A stretch of 64,000 nucleotides of DNA from Archangiaceae bacterium (GTDB lineage: Bacteria > Myxococcota > Myxococcia > Myxococcales > Myxococcaceae). Location: NCBI GenBank assembly GCA_016714225.1, contig JADJNS010000020.1, positions 230,470 through 294,469 of the forward strand. Reading direction: 5' to 3'. Below are positions 26,370 to 35,755 of this stretch, one piece after another. The translations under genes were made by a program, and so were the position numbers. Every line of letters begins with the position of its first letter. The stretch's first letter is position 1. The notes beneath the pieces are model-generated. The model ran no database searches. It saw nothing but the letters and a program-made list of their open reading frames with translations, and was not told the DNA's origin.

Positions 26370-27311
26370 GTGCCGCCGCTCTCGAAAAGGCTCAAGCGCT
26401 ACCTGCGCTACGTGCTGTTGAGACTGGCGCTCGGCGCGATCTCGCTGCTGCCGCTCGAGGTGGCCTCGTCGCTCGGCGCGCGCTTTGGCCGCCTCGCCTT
26501 CGCGGTGGCGGGCAGAGAGCGCCGCAAAGCGCTCGCCTCGCTCGAGCGCGCCGCCCTGCCCGCCTCGGTCGCGGCCGGCACCTTCGAGCACCTGGGCCGG
26601 GCCGCCTTCGAGCTGGCCTGCGTCGCGCAGATCGACGCCCGCTTCGCCGAGGTGGTCGAGTGGCCGGCCGAAGATCGCGCCGTGCTCGACGCCGCCCTGC
26701 AGCGCGGCCGCGGCGTCGTGTTCGTCAGCGCCCACCTCGGCAACTGGGAGCTGCTCGCCCGCCGCGTCGCCCACGCCGGGTACCCCTGCCACACCATCGC
26801 CAAAGAGACGACCGACGCGCGCACCACCGCGCTCGTCGAGCGCTTCCGCGACTCGGTGAAGCTGCAGAGCATCTGGCGCGGCAAGAGCGGAGCCGCCCGC
26901 GCGATGCTGCGCGTGCTCAAGGGCAACGGCATCTTGGGGCTGCTCATCGATCAAGACACCGACGTGCAGAGCGTCTGGGTGCCGTTCTTCGGGCACCCCG
27001 CCAAGACCCCGCGCGCCGCGGCCGACCTCGCGCTGCGCCTGGGCTCAGCGGTGGTGCTCGGCTTCTGCACCCGCGTCTGGGGCGGCCCGCGCTACCGGCT
27101 CTCGATGCGCGAGGTGCCCACCGGCGGCCTCGACGCGGTGGGGCTGACCGCCGAGCTGACCCGCCTCATCGAAGCGAAGATTCGCGAGGTCCCCGCCCAG
27201 TGGGTGTGGATGCACCAGCGCTGGAAGTCGGCCCCTCAGGGAATCAGCTCGAACACACCCGGGTCGGGAGCGAGCCCGCAGAACGTGGTGAGGCCGCCGT
27301 CGCAGCCGTAG
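26370..27311 (+). CDS. LpxL/HtrB-type lipid A acyltransferase family protein
   Basis: From a GTG at 26370 the 313-residue product has an N-terminal hydrophobic segment (LRYVLLRLALGAISLLPL), the catalytic HLGNWE motif in VVFVSAHLGNWELLARR, and the downstream GILGLLIDQDTD and FFGHPAKTPR blocks of the late acyltransferase family. Such enzymes add a secondary acyl chain to lipid A, or acylate related glycolipids, at the inner membrane. The usual C-terminal QWVWMHQRWK is present, but translation continues about 20 residues more and overlaps the convergent beta-helix gene by 76 bases. The exact lipid substrate is not predictable. Confidence 0.87.
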   Translation: MPPLSKRLKRYLRYVLLRLALGAISLLPLEVASSLGARFGRLAFAVAGRERRKALASLERAALPASVAAGTFEHLGRAAFELACVAQIDARFAEVVEWPAEDRAVLDAALQRGRGVVFVSAHLGNWELLARRVAHAGYPCHTIAKETTDARTTALVERFRDSVKLQSIWRGKSGAARAMLRVLKGNGILGLLIDQDTDVQSVWVPFFGHPAKTPRAAADLALRLGSAVVLGFCTRVWGGPRYRLSMREVPTGGLDAVGLTAELTRLIEAKIREVPAQWVWMHQRWKSAPQGISSNTPGSGASPQNVVRPPSQP

Positions 27312-28842
27312 GTGAGCGGGCCGGTGGCGGGGTTGGGCACGCCGCGGTCGCGAACCATGGTGCCGTTCTTGAGGTGAAAGTCGGGCGCGCTGCGGTTCGC
27401 GCTGATCAGCTCGGGGTCGCTGAACCAGGTGCCCGCGCCCTGCCCCGAGATCATCAGGTACTCGGCCGAGGTCACCGGGCGATCCCACGAGAGCTGCGCC
27501 TGGGTGAGGTCGAGCGCGTTGCCGCGCTCGATGAAGCCGGGCACGAAGCGGCCTCCGTCGGGCAGCGTGCCGCCGTCGACCCCCAAGACGCTGAGCGCCG
27601 CCACGAACCCGCCGGTGGCCACGTTGTTCTCGAGGGCCAGGGTGCCTCCCCTTCTCGCGTTGAACGCCCACTGGGTGTTGCCCCCGTCGAGCCGCCCGCC
27701 CAGCACCGCGTTGTTCGAGATGCGCAGGTCGACGACCGCGCCGGTGGTCATCGTCACTCCGAAGTTCACGTCCCAGATGCGGTTGCGCCTCACGTCGATG
27801 CGGCCGGTGGCGCTGACGTCGGTGCGCACCCCGTTGGTGCAGCCGCTCAGCTGGCTGGCCTCGATCACGATGCCGCCGTCGGTCTGCAGCTCGATGCAGC
27901 TGGCGAAGGTATTGGCGATGCGCGCGTCGCGAATGGCCGACCCCGCGTTGCGCAGCTGAATGCCGTTCGAGCCGCAGTCGTGAACGTCGACGTGCTGGTA
28001 CAGCGCACCGGGCGAGTTGTCGGTGACGCAGTTCTTCTCGGTGAACGACATGCCGCTGTCGGCGACCGTCACCTGCGTACAGTTTGAGGGAATGTTGATG
28101 GCGAACGGGTTGGTGAAGCCCGGCACCGACGTCATGTGGTGAATCGAAGAGTCGACCACCGTGATGCGGTCACAGGCCGCCGTGGGCGACGGGTGCAGGC
28201 CCTCGACGCAGTCGTGCAGCTCGACCCGCTCGAAGCGAACGTTGCTCACGCCGCTCAGGTACACCGCGAAGCCCTGGGCGAACCCCACCACCTCGAGGTC
28301 GCGAAAGGTGACGTCCGACCGGCCGATCAGGCCGATGCCGTAGCCCGCGGCTGCCGAAGCGTTGCGCCCGCTGATCACCGCCCTGCCTCCGCCGTACGAC
28401 TCGATGGTGCTGGGCGCGTTGAGGTTGCCGTTGGTGAGGGGCACCAGCGGCTCCTCCCACGTCTCGCCGCCTTTGAGGCGCACCGTGGCGCCCGGCGGCA
28501 GTGGGGTCGCGTTCAGCTTCGCCAGCGTCTTCCACGGCTGCGCCTGCGTACCCGGGTTGCTGTCGTCGCCCGCGCTCGCGTCGACGTAGACGATCGCGAA
28601 CGCACCCAGACCACCGCCGCTCCCCGCCGTGCCGCCACCCGCGGTCGCACCTCCGCCGGCAGTCGCGCCGCCACCGCCGCCCGCGGTCGCGCCTCCGCCC
28701 GCGCCTGCATTCACACACTCGCCGGCCACGCACACCTCACCGCTCTTGCAGGGGTGGGTGTCGTCACAGCGGTTGCCCATCGGCTCGAATCGACCACACA
28801 CGCCGCGAGCAACAGCGGAAGGCTCGACCTCGTCAGTCGCAC
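27236..28842 (-). CDS. Beta-helix lipoprotein, frameshifted near N terminus
   Basis: A GTG at 28842 opens a perfect lipoprotein leader (MRLTRSSLPLLLAAC). The long frame to the stop at 27236 is offset by one base, so a one-base shift must lie between about 28785 and 28815. Downstream is a short Cys motif (RCDDTHPCKSGEVCVAGEC), an Ala/Gly-rich linker, then about 430 residues of right-handed parallel beta-helix. The helix part starts with YVDASAGDDSNPGTQAQPW, which is typical of pectate-lyase-like folds, and has turns such as NRIWDVNFGV and NNAVLGG. It is probably a surface polysaccharide-binding or lyase-like protein. Catalytic residues cannot be picked out. Confidence 0.77.
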
Positions 28843-28887
28843 GAGCCGTCAGTCTTGCACACCCGGGCGAGGTACACTCCAGCGCCA

Positions 28888-29571
28888 ATGATCGGCCTGG
28901 TGCTGTTCGCGCTCGCCGCGACTCCCAACCCGTACCTCGCCCAGGCCAAGGTGCTTCACCAGGGCCTCGAGTTCGAGAAGTGCTTGAAGCGCCTCGACCA
29001 GGCGGGGCGCTGGCAGAGCACCACCGCCGAGCTGGCGCAGGTCGAGCTCTACTTCGGGCTGTGCGCCTTCGGCCTGGGCAAGGCGAAAGACGCGGCCGAG
29101 CACTTCGAGATGGGGTTGAAGCTCGACCCCGCGCTCGAGCTGCCGCCGCTGGTGGGGCCGAAGGTGACGGCGATGTTCGAGCGCGCGAAAGAGAAGCTCG
29201 CCGGCGCGCCGGCCGTCGAAGCGAAGCCCGAGCCCACGCCCACGCCGCCCCCCGCGGCGGTCGAAGAGCCCAAGGCCCCGCCGGTCGTGGCGGTCGAGCC
29301 CGCGCCGGTGGTCGCGCCGCAGCGCCCGGTGCGGCTCGCCGCCCCGCTGGTGCTGGTGGGCGTCGGCGCGGTCTCGGCCGCCGTCGCCGCGTACTTCGGC
29401 GTCACCGCCCAGTCGCTGGCCCGCCAGGCGAAAGAGCCCACCGCCTTTCAGTCTGACGCGCTGGCCTGGTCGAGCCAGGCGAAGACCGATGCCCTGCTCT
29501 GCAACGTGCTGTGGGCCGTGGCCGGCGCAGCGGTGATCGCGGCGGTCATCACCCTCATCGCCCAGAACTGA
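28888..29571 (+). CDS. TPR-like membrane-anchored protein
   Basis: The 227-residue product has a leader (MIGLVLFALAATPNPYLA) and about 85 residues of TPR-like helices (LEFEKCLKRLDQAG, AELAQVELYFGLCAFGLGKAKDAAEHFEMGLKLDPAL). A Pro-rich linker (about 115-145) is followed by two transmembrane segments (LAAPLVLVGVGAVSAAVAAYFGV and LLCNVLWAVAGAAVIAAVITLI). This layout is common in myxobacterial proteins next to PEGA-type kinases, such as the one that follows on the opposite strand. Its 5' end is divergent from the beta-helix gene. Role unknown; envelope protein interaction is likely. Confidence 0.8.
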   Translation: MIGLVLFALAATPNPYLAQAKVLHQGLEFEKCLKRLDQAGRWQSTTAELAQVELYFGLCAFGLGKAKDAAEHFEMGLKLDPALELPPLVGPKVTAMFERAKEKLAGAPAVEAKPEPTPTPPPAAVEEPKAPPVVAVEPAPVVAPQRPVRLAAPLVLVGVGAVSAAVAAYFGVTAQSLARQAKEPTAFQSDALAWSSQAKTDALLCNVLWAVAGAAVIAAVITLIAQN

Positions 29572-29580
29572 AGGGTCGCG

Positions 29581-31100
29581 CTACTCGAGCAGGTCGACCC
29601 GCTGGGTCACCGTGCCGTTGCGAGGCACCTTCACCGTGATCGACCGCGAGGTCTTCAGCTCCGGGTTCACCAGGGTCAGCGTGTGCGTGCCCGCCGCCAG
29701 CTCGAGCGGCGGCAACGGCGTCGTGCCCAGCCGCTTCTTCCCCTCGAACACGTCGGCCCACGGGTTCACCCGCAGGTCCACCTTGCCCACCCCCACCGGC
29801 TGAGGCTTCGCGACGGGTGCAGGAGCAGGTACAGGCGCCGGCATCGGCGTCGGCGCCGGTGTCGGCTCGGCCACTGGAGCGGGAGCCGGAGCCGGCGCAG
29901 GCGCTGGAACCGGCGGCGCGGGCGCCACCCCCACCAGAGCGGGCGCGGGCGTCGGCGCCACGCTCGAGGCCCTCGCCGCGAGCAGGCCCACCGCCGCTCC
30001 CGCCACCAGCACCGCGGCTGCGCCGAGCACCCGCGGCCCCCGGCTCGCCTTTCGGGCCGACGCGGCCGTCGTCACCGTCCTCGCTTTGGGGCCGGCGGTC
30101 TGGGTCGCGACCAGCGGCACCTCGACGCTCGGCGGCAGCACGCGCTCGGCGCTGGGGTGAGCACCGCGGGGTTCTCGAGCGCCTCGTCCGCGAACAGCTC
30201 GCGCATGAAGGTGCTGGTCGCCCCGTTGGTGAGCGGCTCGTGGCGGGCCAGCGCCACGCGCTCGAGCGCCGCCGCCATCTCTTCGGCGCTCGAGTACCGC
30301 CGGGCGCGGTCTTTCTGCAGCGCCTTCTCGGCCACCGCCGCGAGCTCTGCCGGCGTGCCCGGCGCCACCTGCGTGAGCGAGTCGGGCTCGACGTTGAGAA
30401 TCAGGTTCACCAGCGCCGCCTCGACTGGCGCGACGAACGGCCGCGCTCCGGCGAGCAGCTCGTACAGCACCACTCCCATCGCCCACACGTCAGACCGGCC
30501 GTCGACCGGCTGCGCCAGCAGCTGCTCGGGCGACATGTACGCGAACTTCCCCTTCACCGTGCCGGTGCGGGTGGTGGTGACGGCGTTCGAGGCCTTCGCG
30601 ATGCCGAAGTCGAGCACCTTCACCGCGCCGTTGAAGCCGATCATCACGTTGTCGGGGCTCATGTCGCGGTGCACGATGCTCAGCGGCTCACCCTTCTCGC
30701 CGGTCAGGCCGTGCGCGTACTGCAGCCCCATCAGCGCCTGCGCCACGATGCGGGCGATCTGAGCGGCAGGCACCGCGCGGCCCAGCTCTTTGAGCCGCTG
30801 CTTCACCGCGCGCAGGGTGCGCCCGTGAATGAACTCCATCGCGATGAACCACGTGCCCGCGTCTTCACCCAGCTCGAAGATCTGCACGCAGTTCGGGTGG
30901 GTGAGCAGCGCCGCCAGCCGCGCCTCGTTCAAGAACATGTCGATGAACGACTGCTCGCGCGCGAGGTGCGGGAGAATCGTCTTCACCACCGCCGGCTTGG
31001 CGAAGCCCGCCGGGCCCTCCTGCCGGGCGAGGTAGACCTCTCCCATTCCCCCCGAGGCGAGCAAGCGAATGAGGCGGTACTTTCCGACGCGATCCGGCAA
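29581..31100 (-). CDS. Hanks-type Ser/Thr kinase with C-terminal PEGA-like domain, frameshifted
   Basis: The kinase domain (about 1-270) has the Gly loop LLASGGMGEVYLA, the VAIK-type Lys in PAVVKTIL, the catalytic HRDMSPDNVM, DFG in VLDFGIAK, and YMSPEQLL. After residue about 310 the frame shifts. Adding one base to the run at 30154-30157 (+ strand GGGG) joins it to SAERVLPPSVEVP, one membrane span (VLGAAAVLVAGAAVGLLAA), a Pro/Ala-rich linker and a PEGA-like beta domain (VDLRVNPWADVFEGKKRLG). It phosphorylates unknown partners in the cytoplasm and is anchored in the inner membrane. The start is uncertain; the TTG at 31100 is the best fit. Confidence 0.82.
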
Positions 31101-31181
31101 GGGGTAGGCGCGAGCGTACCCCGCTTCACCGCGCTTTCTGCATTGCCCTCGAGCCCCTGGGGCGGCTGTACTCGGCTCTCC

Positions 31182-31961
31182 ATGCAGCGCTGCGGCAATT
31201 GCAACGCCCCGATACCCGACGACGCCGAGAGCTGTCAGTTCTGCAGCACCGAGACCGAGCGCGGGCGCAGGCTGCGGCTCGAGCGGGCCCAGCGGCTCGA
31301 GGTCGAGCAGCGCGAGGCGCAGCGCAAGGCCGACCAGGCCGCCGCGGCGTCGAGGTCGCGCGCCCTCACCGAGGCCAGCGGGGCCGCCAACCGCTCGCTG
31401 ATGTGGAGCCTGTTGGGGCTGCTCGCCTGCTGCCTGCCCCTGGGGCCGATCATCGGCATCGTCACCGCGCGCCGCGCGAAAGAGCTGGCCGTGCAGGGCG
31501 GCACCTCGACCGGCCACGCGCACGTGGCGTTGGGCGTCGGCATCGCCTGCGCGCTGCTGAGCGTCGCGGGGTGGAGCACCATCGCGCTGATCGCCAGGGC
31601 CGAGGCCAACCGCAAAACCGAGCTCGAGGTGCTCATCGCCAAGGGTGTGGGCGACGCCGCGCTGACCAGCGCCACCGCCTGCGCGCTCACCGAGCTCGAG
31701 CTGATGAACAGCAAGTACCGCGACTACGACTGGCTCAACACCGGGCTCACCTGCGGCACCCAGCTCACCGTGACCGGCAGCGAGGCGGTGCTCGAGGGCA
31801 GCCACTTCACCAAAGACCAGCAGCGCGTGCCGGTGGTGGCCTGCTTCCACCGCGGCGACCGCTGGGGCCTCGCCCAGGTGCGCCCCGACGCCCGCTGCGA
31901 TCAGCCGCCGCCCGTGCCCGAGCCCGAAGACTCGGGCCCCAAGCGCAACCGCGCACCCTGA
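31182..31961 (+). CDS. Zinc-ribbon, coiled-coil, two-TM membrane protein
   Basis: The 259-residue protein starts with a zinc ribbon (CGNCNAPIPDDAESCQFC), followed by a charged helical segment (about 25-65) rich in Arg, Glu and Ala. Two membrane spans follow (LMWSLLGLLACCLPLGPIIGIV and VALGVGIACALLSVAGWSTIALI), then a C-terminal about 120-residue soluble domain with Cys in TSATACALTE, LTCGTQLTV and VACFHRG. The segment between the spans (TARRAKELAVQGG) resembles DUF4190-type proteins. The stop codon lies inside the dispersed repeat that follows. Function unknown. Confidence 0.78.
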   Translation: MQRCGNCNAPIPDDAESCQFCSTETERGRRLRLERAQRLEVEQREAQRKADQAAAASRSRALTEASGAANRSLMWSLLGLLACCLPLGPIIGIVTARRAKELAVQGGTSTGHAHVALGVGIACALLSVAGWSTIALIARAEANRKTELEVLIAKGVGDAALTSATACALTELELMNSKYRDYDWLNTGLTCGTQLTVTGSEAVLEGSHFTKDQQRVPVVACFHRGDRWGLAQVRPDARCDQPPPVPEPEDSGPKRNRAP

Positions 31962-32122
31962 GCGGAGCGGCGAAGCCGCGAAGTCGAAGGGTGCCGTCGC
32001 AGCTGGAACGCGAAGCGCCGCATACTCCAGGCACCAAGCAGCAGAGCGCGCGCTCTCTTACGATGGAGTATCTGCGTTTCAGCCTTCGGCGAGCGACGGC
32101 AGGGTTCGACGCGCTCACCCTG
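31954..32122 (+). repeat. Dispersed intergenic repeat, full copy B
   Basis: It begins CACCCTGAGCG and ends GCTCACCCTG. Internal conserved blocks are agctggaacgc, actccaggc, caagcagca, tacgatggagtatctg and cagccttcggcgagcgacgg. Each end holds a short palindrome (caccctgagcg with cgaagtcgaagggtg; cagggttcgac with gctcaccctg). The left end overlaps the stop codon of the zinc-ribbon gene. Confidence 0.85.
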
Positions 32123-32144
32123 ACCGCTCTCGTCTGAGTCCCGC

Positions 32145-32867
32145 TCACGCCTCGCCGAGCAGGGCGTTGGCCTCTTCGAGCTGCTTCGCCACGGCGGCGT
32201 GGGCGCGCTGGGTGAGCGCGTCGCGGTCGGCGTGGGTCATGCCGGTGGTGTCGATGGGGTCGCCGATCACCAGCGCCGCCGGCCGGGCGCGCACCGCCAG
32301 GGTGCCCTTGGGGAGAATCTCGTACGTGCCGGCGAGCGCCGCGGGCACCAGCGGCACCTGCGAGTCGATGGCCAGCACCGAGGCGCCCTTCTTGAACGGC
32401 CTGAGCACGCCGTCGTCCGACCGGGTGCCCTCGGCGTAGAAGACGATCGACACGCGGTTGCGTACCGCGTCGACCGCCTCGGCCAGCAGCTTCTTGTCTC
32501 CCTCGCCACCGCTGCGATCGACGATCACGTTGCCGGCGATGCGCATCGCCTGCCCGAACACGGGTATCTGCGTCAGCTCGCGCTTGGCCACGAAGCGCAT
32601 GTGCCGGCGAATGTGTCGAAACAGCACCAGCGAGTCGAAGTGCGACTGGTGGTTCACGCACAGCACGAAGTTGCTCGCCGGCAGCTTCTCGACCCCGCGC
32701 GCGACGGTGCGCACGCCCGAGACCTTCAGCGTCCAGTCGGCCCAGGCGTACAGCACCGGGTCGGCCGCCCGCTCGTCGTAGATCGACAGCCCGGTGACGA
32801 TGGGAGACAGCACGCCCGTGATGCCGAGTACGGCCGGGCCAGAGAGAAAGGAGCGGAGCTCAGCCAC
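32145..32867 (-). CDS. 1-acyl-sn-glycerol-3-phosphate acyltransferase (PlsC family)
   Basis: The product (240 residues from a GTG at 32867 preceded by GAAGG) has the PlsC motif I NHQSHFD (HX4D). It also has motif II-like VDRSGGEGDKKLL, motif III FYAEGTRSDDG and motif IV VPLVPAALAGTY. These enzymes transfer an acyl chain to lysophosphatidic acid to make phosphatidic acid at the inner membrane. An in-frame TTG at 32903 would add 12 residues. It stands alone between a dispersed repeat and the epmA-like gene. Confidence 0.9.
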   Translation of the reverse strand: MAELRSFLSGPAVLGITGVLSPIVTGLSIYDERAADPVLYAWADWTLKVSGVRTVARGVEKLPASNFVLCVNHQSHFDSLVLFRHIRRHMRFVAKRELTQIPVFGQAMRIAGNVIVDRSGGEGDKKLLAEAVDAVRNRVSIVFYAEGTRSDDGVLRPFKKGASVLAIDSQVPLVPAALAGTYEILPKGTLAVRARPAALVIGDPIDTTGMTHADRDALTQRAHAAVAKQLEEANALLGEA

Positions 32868-32920
32868 GCGCGCACCTTCGCCGCTTTTGCGCCTCGACTT
32901 CAAATAAAAGCCCGCTCAAG

Positions 32921-33847
32921 CTACCCGCCGAAGTCTCTCGCCGGGAACAGCAGCACGTCGGCGATGGTCTTCGCTCCGGTCAGCAGCATCAGCACCCGGT
33001 CGACCCCCACCGCGATGCCGGTGCACTGCGGCAGCCGCCCCACCGCCTCGAGGAACTTCTCGTCGAGCGCGAACACCGGCCGCCCCGCCCGGCGGCGCTG
33101 CTCCTGCTCGTCGACGAGCCGCGCGCGCTGCTCGTTCGCGTCGGTCAGCTCCGAGAAGCCGTTGCCCAGCTCGACCCCGCGCGCGTACAGCTCGCACCGC
33201 TCGGCCACGCTCGCGTCTGAGGGCTTGAGCCGCGCCAGCGACGCCATCGAGGCGGGGTACTCGGTGATGAAGGTCGGCTCGTGCAGCTTCGGCTCGACGT
33301 GGTCGAGAAAGATGCGGAAGAAGACGTCGTCCCACGTGTCGTCGCTCGCCGCCCGCACCCCGGCCGCCCGGGCGAACGAGGCCGCGTCGGCGTGCTGCTT
33401 CCAGTCGACGCCGGCGTGCTGCAGCATCGCCTGCTGCACGGTGAGACGCTGGTACGGCGCCTTCGCGAACAGGCCGCCCGCCGCCGAGAGCGCCCCCTCG
33501 GTGTCGCGCATCAGCTGGTGGTAGTCGGCGCCCGGGCGGTACAGCTCGAGCATGGTGAACTCGGGGTTGTGCGTCGACGACGGCGGCTCGTCGCGAAACA
33601 CCTTGCACAGCTGAAAGATGGGCGGGCAGCCGGGGTCGGCGAGCAGCCGCTTCATCGCGTACTCGGGGCTGGTGTGCAGCCAGCGCCGCCCCACCGCGAA
33701 CGGGTCGATGTGCGGCTCGAGCCCGGGCAGCGCCACCATCGCCGGCGTCTCGACCTCGGTGAAGCCCGCCGACCCGAACCACCCGCGCAGCGCGGCGTAC
33801 AGGCGCCCGCGCGCTCTCGCCGCCGACCATTGCTCTTCACTTGGCAT
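32921..33847 (-). CDS. epmA: EF-P lysine lysyltransferase EpmA-like (class II LysRS paralogue)
   Basis: The 308-residue protein has the catalytic core of class II lysyl-tRNA synthetase without the N-terminal anticodon-binding domain: TSPEYAMKRLLA, FQLCKVFRDE, FTMLELYRPG, and motif 3 in GIAVGVDRVLMLL. It also has the ELGNGFSELTD segment. This is the EpmA/GenX/PoxA family, which attaches beta-lysine (or lysine) to a conserved Lys of elongation factor P and so helps ribosomes at polyproline stretches. No efp or epmB is visible in the window. The start at 33847 is divergent from the lipoprotein at 33881. Confidence 0.93.
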   Translation of the reverse strand: MPSEEQWSAARARGRLYAALRGWFGSAGFTEVETPAMVALPGLEPHIDPFAVGRRWLHTSPEYAMKRLLADPGCPPIFQLCKVFRDEPPSSTHNPEFTMLELYRPGADYHQLMRDTEGALSAAGGLFAKAPYQRLTVQQAMLQHAGVDWKQHADAASFARAAGVRAASDDTWDDVFFRIFLDHVEPKLHEPTFITEYPASMASLARLKPSDASVAERCELYARGVELGNGFSELTDANEQRARLVDEQEQRRRAGRPVFALDEKFLEAVGRLPQCTGIAVGVDRVLMLLTGAKTIADVLLFPARDFGG

Positions 33848-33880
33848 CGCGGGGCATGAAGCTACATTCCCGCGCCCCAC

Positions 33881-35371
33881 ATGCGCGCCGCTTTCGCACT
33901 GCTGCTCTGCTGCACCGGCTGTGCGCTCTTCGCGCCCGCGCGCACCGAGCCCCCCGCGCCGGCGCCCGCCGCGCCCGCCGAGGCGTCAACGCCTCCCGAA
34001 GCCGAGCAGCTGGCCGCGAAGGTCGCCTCGCTCACCCAGCACGCCCGCGCGGTCGAGGCCGCACGCGACGACGGGGTCTGGGCGTTCTGGCTGGGCAACG
34101 CCGGCGCCGCGAACCCCGCCGACCCCTGGGCCGGGCACGAGGTGCTGCTCGACGACGCCTCGCTCGCCGCGGTGCGCCGGGCGCGTGCGCTGAAGGTCGC
34201 CGGCGACCTCGACGCCCTCGAGCAGCTCATCGTCGGCGAGCGGGTCGGCCGCGCGATGCGCGACGCCGAGTCGGCGGTCGCCAACCTCGAGGCCTCGGTG
34301 CGGTTCCAGTTCGAGGGCCGCGAGGTGCTCTACCGCGAGCTGGGCGCGATGCTCTCGAACGAGAAGACCCCGGCGCGGCGCCAGGCGCTGTGGGCCGCCT
34401 CGCTCGCGGCGGTGAAGCAGGTCGACGCCGCGCTCGCGCACCGCGACGAGGTGCAAGCCCAGGCGCTCACCGCGCTGGGCACCACCCGCGAGGCCTTCGG
34501 CGCCCTGCTCCGCCGCACCGCCCTCGCCCCCGCCCAGCAGTGGGCCGACCGGTTCCTCGAGGCCACCGAGCAGGTGTGGAAGGCGCGCCTGGCCGCCGGC
34601 CGCATCACCATGCGCGGTGACCTGCCGGGGTGGCTCAAGCCCACCGCCAACCTCGACGCGGCGTTCGCCAAGGGCCGCATCGCCGAGCGCGGCACCACCC
34701 TGCTCGCCTCGCTGGGCCTCTACGGCACGCCGCAGCTCACCCTCGACCTCACCGACACCCCGCGCAAGCAGCCGCTGCCGCTCACCGTCTCTGGCGTGCG
34801 GCTCTCGTTCAAGCCCCGCGGCGGGTGGAAAGACCAGCAGTCGCTGCTCGCCGAGCTCGGCCGCGCGCTGGCCCTGCGCTTCTCGCCCCGCTCCGACCGC
34901 ACCGTGCTCGAGACCACCGCCGAGCTGTTCGCCTCGCTGGCGTGGAACCGCGCCTGGCTCGACGAGCAGCAGGTGCCCTCGCCGGCGGCCAGCGCCGCGG
35001 TCGAGCTGGGCGCCGACGCGCTGCTGCTCAAGCTGCGCCGCGCCGCGGCTTCAGCCCTCGCCACGCCCGACGCGGTCGACCGCGCCTACGCCATCGCCGA
35101 CGACCCGGCGCGCGTTCGCCTCGACCTCGAGCCGCTCTTCGCCGGGTCCGACACCCTGAAGGCCACCTCGCAGGCCTTCGCGCTGGCGCGCCACCTCGAG
35201 GTGCAGGCGGGCGCGAAGTGGTGGGCGAGGCCTGAGGCCACCGCGGTGCTGCGCGCGTACTGGCAGAGCGGTGCGCTGCCCGAAGGCGTCGCCCAGTTCG
35301 GCGAGAACGGCGAGTCGCTGCTCGCGGCGCTCGGGGCACCCGCCCACGGCGGCGTCAGCCCTTCAAGATGA
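33881..35371 (+). CDS. M3/oligopeptidase-like lipoprotein lacking the metal site
   Basis: The leader MRAAFALLLCCTGCALF carries a lipobox, followed by a Pro/Ala linker. Residues about 40-480 follow the helical plan of M3-type oligopeptidases: a helical hairpin with YRELGAMLSNEKTPARRQALW, a central SFKPRGGWKDQQSLLAELGRALALRF block, and C-terminal helices. In active M3 enzymes that block carries HExxH; here the aligned stretch reads AELGR, so both His are missing. It is therefore probably a non-catalytic relative with a binding role. The start codon lies 33 bp from the divergent epmA-like gene. The family call rests on pattern and length only. Confidence 0.7.
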   Translation: MRAAFALLLCCTGCALFAPARTEPPAPAPAAPAEASTPPEAEQLAAKVASLTQHARAVEAARDDGVWAFWLGNAGAANPADPWAGHEVLLDDASLAAVRRARALKVAGDLDALEQLIVGERVGRAMRDAESAVANLEASVRFQFEGREVLYRELGAMLSNEKTPARRQALWAASLAAVKQVDAALAHRDEVQAQALTALGTTREAFGALLRRTALAPAQQWADRFLEATEQVWKARLAAGRITMRGDLPGWLKPTANLDAAFAKGRIAERGTTLLASLGLYGTPQLTLDLTDTPRKQPLPLTVSGVRLSFKPRGGWKDQQSLLAELGRALALRFSPRSDRTVLETTAELFASLAWNRAWLDEQQVPSPAASAAVELGADALLLKLRRAAASALATPDAVDRAYAIADDPARVRLDLEPLFAGSDTLKATSQAFALARHLEVQAGAKWWARPEATAVLRAYWQSGALPEGVAQFGENGESLLAALGAPAHGGVSPSR

Positions 35372-35741
35372 AGCGGAACAGGTCGGCGATCGCCGTCAGC
35401 GCGCTCATCTGACGAATCGCCGCCAGCTCTCCGCCGTCGAGCCACACCCCGTGGCACGCCGGGCAGACGTCCATGTCGATCTTGCGATCGCGCGGGCTCT
35501 TCACCTTCTGCATCACCGTGGGTATGCCGCACGAAGGGCAGCGCATGGGCGCGCGCTGCTCCTCTTCGCTGGGCAGGTGGCGCCGCTCGCGCCACTTCAC
35601 GTCGACGTCGCGCGAGAGGTCGTCGAGCACGCCCTTCGACAGCCAGTGCCCCTCGCACCGGGTGCACTGCTGCGCCCGCGAGCCCTGCCCCTGACCGACC
35701 GTGGTCTCGTACAGCGGCAGGTAACAGCGGGGGCAGTCCAT
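35355..35741 (-). CDS. TFIIB-type zinc-ribbon protein
   Basis: The 128-residue protein has two zinc-ribbon units of the zf-TFIIB/DUF-like kind. The first is CPRCYLPLYE ... CTRCEGHWLSKG; the second is CPSCGIPTVM ... VCPACHGVWLDGGEL. The CxxC-x(n)-CxxCxGxWLD/S pattern is typical. It lies 14 bp downstream of the SPFH gene on the same strand, and zinc-ribbon proteins often accompany YdjI-like SPFH proteins, so they probably act together. Its 3' end overlaps the convergent lipoprotein gene by 17 bp. Confidence 0.85.
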   Translation of the reverse strand: MDCPRCYLPLYETTVGQGQGSRAQQCTRCEGHWLSKGVLDDLSRDVDVKWRERRHLPSEEEQRAPMRCPSCGIPTVMQKVKSPRDRKIDMDVCPACHGVWLDGGELAAIRQMSALTAIADLFRFILKG

Positions 35742-35755
35742 CACCGGTTGCCGGT

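Noticed and set aside
25919..28087. Plus-strand frame of 722 codons
   Set aside because: It crosses the divergent arginase and acyltransferase genes and the beta-helix gene in the wrong frame and has no recognisable domain.
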